A DNA stretch of 54,302 nt. It comes from Candidatus Dormiibacterota bacterium. GTDB taxonomy: Bacteria; Chloroflexota; Dormibacteria; Dormibacterales; Dormibacteraceae. Under the pieces are notes generated by a model, which was not told the DNA's origin, ran no database searches, and worked only from the letters and a program-made list of their open reading frames with translations. The position numbers and the translations under genes are program-made. The stretch covers positions 36,889 through 91,190 of the forward strand of contig PLYZ01000012.1 in the NCBI GenBank assembly GCA_003151935.1. Direction: 5' to 3'. Shown piece by piece: positions 47,499 to 54,302 of the stretch. Within the stretch, counting starts at the first letter, position 1. Each line of letters begins with the position of its first letter.

Positions 47499-48866
47499 TC
47501 AGGGCATCGCGGGTACTCTCGGCAGCTCCTCTATGGCGGCGTCGATCCTCGACTGGGAGAGCTCGACATCCTCGAGCTTGCCGGCGAAGTAGGCGTCGTA
47601 CGCCGACATGTCGAAGTGTCCGTGTCCCGAGAGGCCGAAAAGGATCGTCCTGGCCTCGCCTGCTTCGCGAGCGGCGGCGGCCTCCTCGGCCACCGCGCGA
47701 AGTGCGTGGGCAGATTCGGGGGCTGGAAGGAAGCCCTCGGAACGTGCGAACCGCACGGCTTCGGCGAAGCATTCGTTCTGCTTGTAGGCGCGAGCCTCGA
47801 CCACGCCGTGGTCCACCAGCATGCATAGGGACGGCGCGTCACCGTGGTAGCGGAGTCCGCCCGAATGGATCCGGTCCGGTACGAAGCTGTGGCCGAGCGT
47901 GAACATCTTCACGACGGGGCCCAGGCCCACCGCGTCGCCAAAGTCATACGCGTATACGCCGCGGGTCAGCGTCGGACAGGCGGCCGGCTCAGCCGCAATG
48001 AAACGCGTCGCGGGGTGCCGGCCTTTCAGCTTGTCCCCGATGAAGGGATAGGTGAGCCCGGCGAAGTTGGAGCCGCCGCCAACGCACGCGATGACCACGT
48101 CCGGGTACTCGCCCGCCATCTCCATCTGCTTCATGGCTTCCTGGCCGATCACCGTCTGGTGCAGGAGGACGTGGTTCACAACCGACCCGAGCGAGTACTT
48201 GGCGTCGTCGTGGGTCGCCGCGTCTTCGACAGCCTCGGAGATGGCGATCCCAAGACTGCCAGGCGAATCCGGGTCCTGGGCGAGGATGCCGCGGCCGGCG
48301 GCCGTGAGGTTGGTCGGGGAGGCGTGCACGGTCGCGCCCCATGTCTCCATCATCGCGCGCCGATATGGCTTCTGCTCGTAGGAAACCTTGACCATGTAAA
48401 CGGTCACCTCGAGGTTGAACAAAGCCCCGGCGAACGCCAGGGCCGAGCCCCACTGCCCGGCCCCGGTCTCCGTGGTCAGCCGTTTGACGTTCTCTTTGGC
48501 GTTGTAGTACGCCTGGGGCACGGCGGTGTTCGGCTTGTGTGAGCCCGCCGGAGAAACGCCCTCGTATTTGAAATAGATGTGCGCGGGCGTGTCCAGCGCT
48601 TTCTCGAGGCGCTCGGCCCGGTAGACGGGGGTCGGCCGCCAGATTCGATATATCTCCCGCACCTGGTCCGGGATCTCGATCCACGGCTCGGCCGAGACCT
48701 CCTGCGCGATGATCGCCTGCGGGAAGATCGGAGCGAGGTCGGCCGGGCCCATGGGCAGCAGCGTTCCAGGGTGCAAATAGGGAGCGGGGGGCGCCGGCAT
48801 GTCCGGCAGGATGTTGTACCAGCGCTCAGGAATGTCGCTCTCGCTGAGCAGGATCTTCTTCAACAC
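47499..48866 (-). CDS. trpB: TrpB2-type tryptophan synthase beta subunit
   Basis: A 455-residue PLP enzyme of the long TrpB2 class, distinguished by its N-terminal extension ([22 protein letters not shown]) and [18 protein letters not shown] lysine in [32 protein letters not shown]; phosphate-binding [10 protein letters not shown]. TrpB2 makes tryptophan from indole and serine (or phosphoserine) without TrpA. No other trp gene is nearby. GTG start 48866 preceded by GAGGAGG. Confidence 0.95.
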   Translation of the reverse strand: MLKKILLSESDIPERWYNILPDMPAPPAPYLHPGTLLPMGPADLAPIFPQAIIAQEVSAEPWIEIPDQVREIYRIWRPTPVYRAERLEKALDTPAHIYFKYEGVSPAGSHKPNTAVPQAYYNAKENVKRLTTETGAGQWGSALAFAGALFNLEVTVYMVKVSYEQKPYRRAMMETWGATVHASPTNLTAAGRGILAQDPDSPGSLGIAISEAVEDAATHDDAKYSLGSVVNHVLLHQTVIGQEAMKQMEMAGEYPDVVIACVGGGSNFAGLTYPFIGDKLKGRHPATRFIAAEPAACPTLTRGVYAYDFGDAVGLGPVVKMFTLGHSFVPDRIHSGGLRYHGDAPSLCMLVDHGVVEARAYKQNECFAEAVRFARSEGFLPAPESAHALRAVAEEAAAAREAGEARTILFGLSGHGHFDMSAYDAYFAGKLEDVELSQSRIDAAIEELPRVPAMP

Positions 48867-48972
48867 GGCTCCCAGCCTCCTCTATCGTGTCGGAACGGGG
48901 TCCTGCGTAGGGTACGCCCGCGGTGGGCGCACGCAATACGAGACGCCGGCAACCCTTCTTTGACTGAATGCG

Positions 48973-49008
48973 TTCACCTCGTCAGACTCCGGGCGATATG
49001 ATCCGATT
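48973..49008 (+). promoter_or_regulatory. Leaderless promoter of the 49009 membrane gene
   Basis: TTCACC (48973-48978) and TATGAT (48997-49002) are spaced by 18 bp, near the sigma-70 consensus. The predicted transcription start falls on the GTG start codon at 49009, so there is no 5' leader or ribosome binding site. Confidence 0.55.
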
Positions 49009-49629
49009 GTGAACCGGCCGCTCAACCGGATTCTTGCCCTGGGCGGCCTGGGTGTTGTCGGGTCGCAAGCTGGACATCTTCTTGTCTACCAGCTGCAGTA
49101 CGGTTCCGCAGCTCTCACGGTGCAGAGTCGTGGCGTGCACGCCTATTTCCCAGTGCTCGCCAAGACAAGTCTCGGTCTAACTGCAGGGATTCTTCTCGGT
49201 GCCCTATTACTCATTGGCGTTTCCCGACTGCTTGCTGTTCGACCTGGCACCAAGGTCGCGCCTGGTCCGTCCTATTTCAGCTTGCTGGCGGCGCTTTTTA
49301 CGGTGCAACTCGCATGCTTCGTAGTTCAAGAGTCGGTCGAATCGCTTGTCGCCAGCGCAGCGGTCGCATCGGTACCGAACCTGATCCTCCTGGGAAGCCT
49401 CGGACAGCTTCCGGTCGCCGCCGTCGCTGCGCTCGCTCTGAAGTGGCTGTCCGTTCGCGTCGAATCGGCACTTATTTCGCTGCGACAAATCCTCGCGTTT
49501 GAAATCTGGACGCACGAAGCGGTGGCAGTGCTCTTGGCGCCGCGCACCGCGTTGGCGCAGCTGGCACTGGCCAGCTCTTGCCCGACCGCATTTGTAAAGC
49601 GAGGCCCTCCACAAGCCTTCCGTACCTAA
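49009..49629 (+). CDS. Polytopic membrane protein, 206 residues
   Basis: Four to five hydrophobic segments (for example LGLTAGILLGALLLIGVSRLL and SLLAALFTVQLACFVVQESVE) and a short soluble C-terminus. No family recognised. GTG start directly at the predicted transcription start. First of five membrane or surface genes on the plus strand, probably one operon. Confidence 0.7.
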   Translation: MNRPLNRILALGGLGVVGSQAGHLLVYQLQYGSAALTVQSRGVHAYFPVLAKTSLGLTAGILLGALLLIGVSRLLAVRPGTKVAPGPSYFSLLAALFTVQLACFVVQESVESLVASAAVASVPNLILLGSLGQLPVAAVAALALKWLSVRVESALISLRQILAFEIWTHEAVAVLLAPRTALAQLALASSCPTAFVKRGPPQAFRT

Positions 49630-49717
49630 CTGCCGTACAGGTAACGCCCGCGGATCCGATCTCTTCATCGAACGATCCGTTGGCGGCAGTTGGAATCAAT
49701 TTGTGGAGGACTACCTC

Positions 49718-50710
49718 ATGGGTAGCGAACAAACCGCTGGAATCAGCGGGAAATCCCTAAATCCGCCATCCGCGGCAACGCGGTCAAGATCGCTTATTCG
49801 CGTCACTCCGCGGAGCGTTCAGATCACCCTCGGGGTGTTGTGGTTGCTCGATGGATTACTTCAATTCCAGCCTTACATGTTCAGCCACAATTTCCTTGCC
49901 CAGACAATCGGTGCAATGGCAGCTGGGCAGCCGGGCCCGATCCAATGGACGATCAATATGGCCGTGCAGATCGCGGCGCCGTATCGGGTCGAGTTCAATG
50001 CACTATTTGCACTGGTCCAGGTCGCCATTGGTGTGGGCCTGATTGCCGGCCGTCGGTGGGTTAAGCCGGCGCTCTTGGTTTCCTTCGCCTGGGCCTTTGT
50101 CGTCTGGTGGTTTGGCGAGGGTCTGGGCATGATCCCGATGGGCATGGCTTCGCCACTCACTGGAGCTCCCGGCGCGGTCCTTCTCTACGTCCTGGTGGGT
50201 GTCATGGTCTGGCCAAGGGACAAGGCGCCCGACACGTCGGCAGCGTCCGCCGGACCCCTGGGTGACTACTACGCTCGGATGGTTTGGGGCTTTCTTTGGC
50301 TCCTGCTTGCCGTCTTGATGTTGCAGCCGGTGAACCGCGCGGCCGACGCATTCAGTTCGACCTTCGCGACCGCCGCCTCGTCTTCCCCGGGTCCGTTCGC
50401 GAGTCTGAACAGCGCCCTCGCGAGCATGTTCGGAGGTCGAGGCACCGCGTCGGCAATCGTCCTGGCAGCCCTCTTCGCAATAATCGGGATCGCAGTCTTT
50501 CTCAACTGGCAGCGCAACGCCTTTCTTGTGGTCGGCTCGGTCATAGGACTCTTGATCTGGATCACGGCCGAGTACTTCGGGGGAATGTTCACCGGCCAGG
50601 GCACCGATCCGAACTCGGGTCCCATTCTCGTGCTCCTGGCGGCAGCGCTCTGGGTGGCAGCACCTGCTCGGAACACTTCGACTGCAAAGGCCGGCCCGTC
50701 CAGTGGTTAG
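49718..50710 (+). CDS. Polytopic membrane protein, DoxX-like topology
   Basis: A 330-residue protein with about eight hydrophobic segments; ITLGVLWLLDGLLQFQPYMF and the repeated short-loop helix pairs recall DoxX-type membrane proteins, though the assignment is weak. ATG 49718 has GGAGG eight bases upstream; an in-frame GTG 49703 is less likely. Overlaps the next gene by 8 bp. Confidence 0.7.
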   Translation: MGSEQTAGISGKSLNPPSAATRSRSLIRVTPRSVQITLGVLWLLDGLLQFQPYMFSHNFLAQTIGAMAAGQPGPIQWTINMAVQIAAPYRVEFNALFALVQVAIGVGLIAGRRWVKPALLVSFAWAFVVWWFGEGLGMIPMGMASPLTGAPGAVLLYVLVGVMVWPRDKAPDTSAASAGPLGDYYARMVWGFLWLLLAVLMLQPVNRAADAFSSTFATAASSSPGPFASLNSALASMFGGRGTASAIVLAALFAIIGIAVFLNWQRNAFLVVGSVIGLLIWITAEYFGGMFTGQGTDPNSGPILVLLAAALWVAAPARNTSTAKAGPSSG

Positions 50711-51284
50711 TACAGAGAACAGTTCGCCGGCCCGAAGAAGGGCCCCCTTGCGCGTCTTAATCCCAGTGCTGTTACTGGTCCTGTTCGGCGCTGCCGGAGC
50801 CTATCTGATCTTCGGCCAAACGAAGGCGCCGTCCGAGATCACCTATGTCAGCTTGATCGGGCACACAGCCAACTACACGGTGGTTCTGAACGTGGTGTCT
50901 CCCCAGAACATGTACACGCCGCAGCAGGTCAAACAGGAGAACCCCACTGACGGGGAAGTCATGTACTCCGGGAGCATGGTGATGCCACCCGGGATGGCAA
51001 TGAGCATGTCGAACATGTCTTATCCGGCGGGCTGGCGCCACGTGGAGGTGCATATCTACGACTCGGCTACCAACACAGTGATACGAAGTACCTCGCCAAC
51101 CATCGTCGTGACCAACGACCAGAGCGGGCAGGCAACGAACGTGCCGATCGTGACCATGCAGTCGGTGGTGGTGGGAGCCTCCGACTTCCACTACGGCAAC
51201 AACGTCGACCTGCCGTCTGGGCACAGCTATACGGCAACAGTGCAGGTAGGGAGTGAAGTGGCGACATTTCACTTCAAGCTCTAG
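50703..51284 (+). CDS. Membrane-anchored Tp34/P19-like iron/copper-binding protein
   Basis: A 193-residue protein with one N-terminal membrane helix (about 18-38) and an outside domain. It has a Met-rich stretch (MVMPPGMAMSMSNMSY), WRHVEVHIYD, and the end SDFHYGNNVDLPSGHSYTATV, like the HYGNNV...LP.G.Y element of the Tp34/P19 iron transport family. Met and His residues would bind copper or iron. GTG start overlaps the upstream stop. Genes of this family usually act with an FTR1 or another permease; here the next two genes could fill that role. Confidence 0.7.
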   Translation: MVSTENSSPARRRAPLRVLIPVLLLVLFGAAGAYLIFGQTKAPSEITYVSLIGHTANYTVVLNVVSPQNMYTPQQVKQENPTDGEVMYSGSMVMPPGMAMSMSNMSYPAGWRHVEVHIYDSATNTVIRSTSPTIVVTNDQSGQATNVPIVTMQSVVVGASDFHYGNNVDLPSGHSYTATVQVGSEVATFHFKL

Positions 51285-51294
51285 GTAGCGGTCG

Positions 51295-52686
51295 ATGCAG
51301 ACCCACATCTTCCTGCACGGATTCGGACAGCGCTACAACCTCCCAATTCCGCTCTCCATCTACATATTCGCGGCGGCCGGCGTGGTGCTGATTTCATTTG
51401 TATTGGTGGTCCTCTTCGCCAGCTCCCAAAGGGGAGACGAGGCCACGCACTATCCACGCATCGAGGCGCCTTGGCTGGCCAGCCTCGCGAAGTCTCGTGG
51501 GTTGCGAGGGGTGGGTGGTTTGATCGGCGTCTTAGGCCTGGTGACGGTCGTGACCACCGGGCTCTTCGGGGCCCAGGATCCGCTGCGCAACCCGTCCGCG
51601 TACCTGGTCTGGATCTACTTGTGGGTAGCCCTCGTCATGGTCTCCGCACTCTTCGGAAATCTCTGGACCTATCTCAATCCTTTCGCGGCCCTTTACGACT
51701 TCGCAGATCGAGCGTTGAAGCTTCCTCCACGGAAAGCAAGCCTGCCCGAGCGCCTGGGAATCTGGCCGGCCGCTGTGCTCTTTTTCGGCATCGCCTGGCT
51801 TGAGCTCGCCTCCGGGAAGGCCAGCACTCCAGCTGTGGTCGGAGGGCTGGCACTCGCCTACTCCGTCTTCACGTTGGCGGGCATGGTGATCTTTGGTCGC
51901 GCCGACTGGCTCAACCGCTGCGAGCCCTTCACCGTCCTTTTCGGAATCGCTTCTCGGTTCAGCCCTGTGGAGGTGGAACGTGACGAGCGAGGCGCGGTCA
52001 CCAAGGCCTACCTGAGGCCGTGGGGAGTCGGGCTGCTGCGACCTGTGCAGGCCAGCTGGGACGTGATCGTGTTCGTGATTCTCATGCTGAGCAACCTGGC
52101 TTTCGACGGACTCGAAGCCACTCCGCTTTGGTTCAATCTGATCGGGTCGCAGCCGTCGCTGGCCACCGCTCTTGGCGTGTGGTGGCGACCGGTCGTGTAC
52201 ACGGCTGGACTCCTGGCCGTCGCCTTGATCTTCGTCCTCGTGTTCGTCGGCTGCACCCGTCTGGTCCTCGCACTCGGGAAAGGCAAGATCGATCCACTTG
52301 CTGTAACCAGCAGCTTCGCTCTGACCCTGGTGCCAATTGCTCTGGCCTACGACCTCGCGCACAACTACACCTATCTGGTCATCGAGGGACAGGCGTTCAT
52401 CCCTACTCTCGCCGATCCGTTCGCGAAGGGATGGAGTCTGTTGCCGGTGCAGAACTATCAGCCCAACCTCGCGCTGACAAGTCCGGAGACGGTGTGGCTC
52501 CTTCAAGTACTCCTGATCGTGCTGGGACACGTGATCGCCGTGTACCTGGCCCACTTCCGCGCCAGCCAATGGTTCCGATCGTCATACAGGGTTCTGATGA
52601 GCCAGTACCCAATGCTGGCCCTGATGGTCCTTTACACGATGACGAGTCTGTGGATCCTTGCTCAGCCAATCACGAGCGGTGGCTGA
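51295..52686 (+). CDS. Large polytopic membrane protein, paralogue 1 (463 residues)
   Basis: About eleven to twelve hydrophobic segments. Conserved with the next gene throughout: RYNLPIPLSIYIFAAAGVVLISFVLV, DPLRNPSAYLVWIYLWV, FGNLWTYLNPFAALYD, GRADWLNRCEPFTVLF, LRPWGVGLLRP, LGHVIAVYLAH. Similar proteins in actinobacteria are sometimes labelled fenitrothion hydrolase (FedB)-like, a name that may not reflect their role. It begins 10 bp after the Tp34-like gene. Confidence 0.72.
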   Translation: MQTHIFLHGFGQRYNLPIPLSIYIFAAAGVVLISFVLVVLFASSQRGDEATHYPRIEAPWLASLAKSRGLRGVGGLIGVLGLVTVVTTGLFGAQDPLRNPSAYLVWIYLWVALVMVSALFGNLWTYLNPFAALYDFADRALKLPPRKASLPERLGIWPAAVLFFGIAWLELASGKASTPAVVGGLALAYSVFTLAGMVIFGRADWLNRCEPFTVLFGIASRFSPVEVERDERGAVTKAYLRPWGVGLLRPVQASWDVIVFVILMLSNLAFDGLEATPLWFNLIGSQPSLATALGVWWRPVVYTAGLLAVALIFVLVFVGCTRLVLALGKGKIDPLAVTSSFALTLVPIALAYDLAHNYTYLVIEGQAFIPTLADPFAKGWSLLPVQNYQPNLALTSPETVWLLQVLLIVLGHVIAVYLAHFRASQWFRSSYRVLMSQYPMLALMVLYTMTSLWILAQPITSGG

Positions 52687-52754
52687 CCGTATGGGCCCAT
52701 CGCGTGGGCACTGGCAGTGACCTCAATCGTCGAACCTGCAACGGGTGAATCCAA

Positions 52755-54146
52755 GTGCTAGGCACTGGCATCCTTCTGCACTTCTTCGGGCCCCGCTACA
52801 CCTTGCCGATCTCGCTCGCCTTGTACCTATATGCCGCTGCCGGCATTGTGATCATCTCTTTCGTCCTGGTCGCCATATTCGCAGGCGATCAAGTTGGCGC
52901 CAAAGCGCTGCAGTATCCGCGTTGGCGAGTGTCGTTTCTGGTCCCGATTGCGCGCTCTCCGCTACCCCGTTTGGTGGGCGGAACGGTTGGGGTCCTCGCT
53001 CTGTTCATTGTGGTGATCACCGGGCTGTTCGGCTCGACAGATCCGACGCGCAATCCCGCCCAATACCTGACCTGGATCTATTTCTGGGTAGCGACCTTAA
53101 TCGCATCCGGATTGGTCGGCAATCTCTGGTCTCTGCTAAATCCCTGGGCCGCGATGTACGACGCAGTCAGTCGATTCACACGCCTGAGACCCATTTGGAA
53201 ACTGCCCGATGTTGGGGTGTGGCCGGCATTGGTGGCCTATTTCTCGTTTGCTTGTCTCGAACTGACTTCGGGGATGGCGAACCAGCCCCGGTTGGTGGCA
53301 ATGGCGGCGCTCGCCTACACGGCGCTGACGATGTGCGGGATGACCGTCTTTGGACGTGACGATTGGCTTGCTCATTGCGAGGTGTTCACAGTCCTCTTTG
53401 ACATCGTCGGACGGTTCGGTCCGGTCGAGGCCGAGCGTGATCGCGACGGCCACTTGGTCGCGGTCTACCTGCGCCCGTGGGGCGTCGGGCTGCTGAAACC
53501 CGGGCCCCACGGCTGGGATCGCGTGCTGTTTGTGATCTTGATGCTGAGCACCCTGGCCTTCGATGCCATCATCGCGACGCCGACTTGGCAGGACTTCCTG
53601 ATCCAGTTCGAGCCAATCTGGTTGCCCTTGGGACCATTTGGTTTCTTTTTTGCGCGAACCCTGGGCCTGATCCTGATCACGAGCAGTTTCTTCTTGGTGT
53701 TTGTGGCTTTCATGGAAGGGGTGATCTTCCTCGGCATTCGCAAGGTCGATCCAATAGCGACGGCCACAGCCTTCGCCTTCACCTTGGTTCCGATCGCCCT
53801 GGTCTACAACGCGGCCCATAACTATGGCGCCGTGTTCGTGCAATCGCAGAGCTTGATACCGCTCCTCAATGATCCCCTGGGAAAGGGATGGCACTTATTG
53901 CCGGCGGTTGCCACTTACCAACCAAGCTTTGCGTTAGCCCAAGCCTCAACAGTTTGGTACGCGCAGGTCGTCTTAATTGTTCTCGGGCACGTAATTGCCG
54001 TCTATCTGTCCTATGTGAGAGCAGGCGAGAGGTTCCGGACCGCACAGCGGACGCTGCTCAGCCAGTACCCGATGTTGCTGCTGATGGTCATGTATGCGAT
54101 GACAAGTCTCTGGATCCTGGCTCAGCCAGTGACCACGCCCGCATGA
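52755..54146 (+). CDS. Large polytopic membrane protein, paralogue 2 (463 residues)
   Basis: Same length as its upstream neighbour and clearly homologous along its whole length: RYTLPISLALYLYAAAGIVIISFVLV, DPTRNPAQYLTWIYFWV, VGNLWSLLNPWAAMYD, GRDDWLAHCEVFTVLF, LRPWGVGLLKP, LGHVIAVYLSY, and the shared end ALMVLYTMTSLWILAQP-like. A tandem duplication is evident; the two products may form a heterodimer. GTG start 68 bp after the first paralogue. Confidence 0.72.
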   Translation: MLGTGILLHFFGPRYTLPISLALYLYAAAGIVIISFVLVAIFAGDQVGAKALQYPRWRVSFLVPIARSPLPRLVGGTVGVLALFIVVITGLFGSTDPTRNPAQYLTWIYFWVATLIASGLVGNLWSLLNPWAAMYDAVSRFTRLRPIWKLPDVGVWPALVAYFSFACLELTSGMANQPRLVAMAALAYTALTMCGMTVFGRDDWLAHCEVFTVLFDIVGRFGPVEAERDRDGHLVAVYLRPWGVGLLKPGPHGWDRVLFVILMLSTLAFDAIIATPTWQDFLIQFEPIWLPLGPFGFFFARTLGLILITSSFFLVFVAFMEGVIFLGIRKVDPIATATAFAFTLVPIALVYNAAHNYGAVFVQSQSLIPLLNDPLGKGWHLLPAVATYQPSFALAQASTVWYAQVVLIVLGHVIAVYLSYVRAGERFRTAQRTLLSQYPMLLLMVMYAMTSLWILAQPVTTPA

Positions 54147-54302
54147 TGTCTCGTTCGTCACCGAGCCTCGAGACGAAGCTGTCAAACGAAGGTGTCAAAT
54201 GCCGCGACTGTGACGCATTGCGGCAGACTGACCACAACATGTAGATCGCAAGTCGCCGCGAGGCACCACATATTGGTGCACAACATATTGGTGCTCGCGC
54301 AG
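54147..54302. promoter_or_regulatory. Intergenic end region with a palindromic operator-like site
   Basis: GCACCA-CATAT-TGGTGC (54263-54279) is a perfect 6-bp inverted repeat with a 5-bp spacer. Its right part ACATATTGGTGC (54268-54279) is repeated exactly at 54283-54294. This looks like a dimer binding site plus a half-site. No gene is seen in these 156 bases; the controlled gene may lie beyond the window. Confidence 0.45.

Noticed and set aside
1-54302. tRNA or rRNA genes, including a tRNA as the integration target
   Set aside because: No cloverleaf or rRNA stretch was noticed on either strand; the element sits in a protein gene instead. A tRNA scan would settle this.

Overview
This 54.3 kb window is a high-GC bacterial chromosome segment with 10.0 kb of mobile DNA inserted in it. 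The gene mix (Pho regulon, PxpABC 5-oxoprolinase, BMP-type nucleoside ABC transporter, TrpB2, actinomycete-type deoC-ALDH-ALDH block, many GTG/TTG starts, leaderless-looking promoters) suggests an uncultivated soil lineage near Chloroflexota/Dormibacterota. An actinomycete relative cannot be excluded, and no rRNA or tRNA was seen that could settle it.

Layout. 1-4005 is a phosphate-starvation locus: phoB (cut by the window edge), phoU, pstB and phoR on the minus strand, with pstS divergent. Two PHO boxes, each of three TTAA-type repeats at exactly 11-bp spacing, precede pstS and pstB; pstC and pstA are not here. 4063-13743 carries housekeeping and cofactor genes: rsmG, an FmdB zinc ribbon, lysA, a membrane Ser/Thr kinase, XdhC with a cysteine desulfurase, a cupin, a Mut7-C protein, larB, HAD, moaC and mogA. 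13740-18435 holds pxpA facing pxpC-pxpB; between them lies a peroxiredoxin whose peroxidatic cysteine codon is an in-frame TGA followed by a SECIS-like hairpin, that is, a probable selenoprotein. 18483-23115 has glutathione peroxidase, a VOC dioxygenase, an ECF sigma factor with a membrane Asp-box partner, and a HAD protein.

23229-33610 and 43646-46898 together form a nucleoside uptake and salvage region: BMP lipoprotein, ATPase and two permeases, then pyrimidine and uridine phosphorylases and upp on the plus strand; deoC, two ALDHs, hpt and add on the minus strand. The minus-strand operon has been split by an integrative element.

The element (33630-43685, unit length 10,023 bp) is bounded by 33-bp direct repeats with one mismatch, lying in the 3' end of the short ALDH gene, whose end it rebuilds. 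It encodes a tyrosine integrase, a primase-polymerase domain, a RepA-like ATPase, an iteron array directly downstream of the ATPase gene, a P27-like small terminase subunit, a previously hidden 59-residue ribosomal protein bS21 homologue, a DUF6338 membrane protein and many small genes, but no capsid, tail, large terminase or conjugation genes. This fits a phage satellite (PICI-like) better than a prophage or an ICE.

46923-54302 contains an acetyltransferase, TrpB2 and a run of membrane proteins (two polytopic proteins, a Tp34-like iron/copper protein and two tandem 463-residue paralogues) that probably work together at the cell surface.
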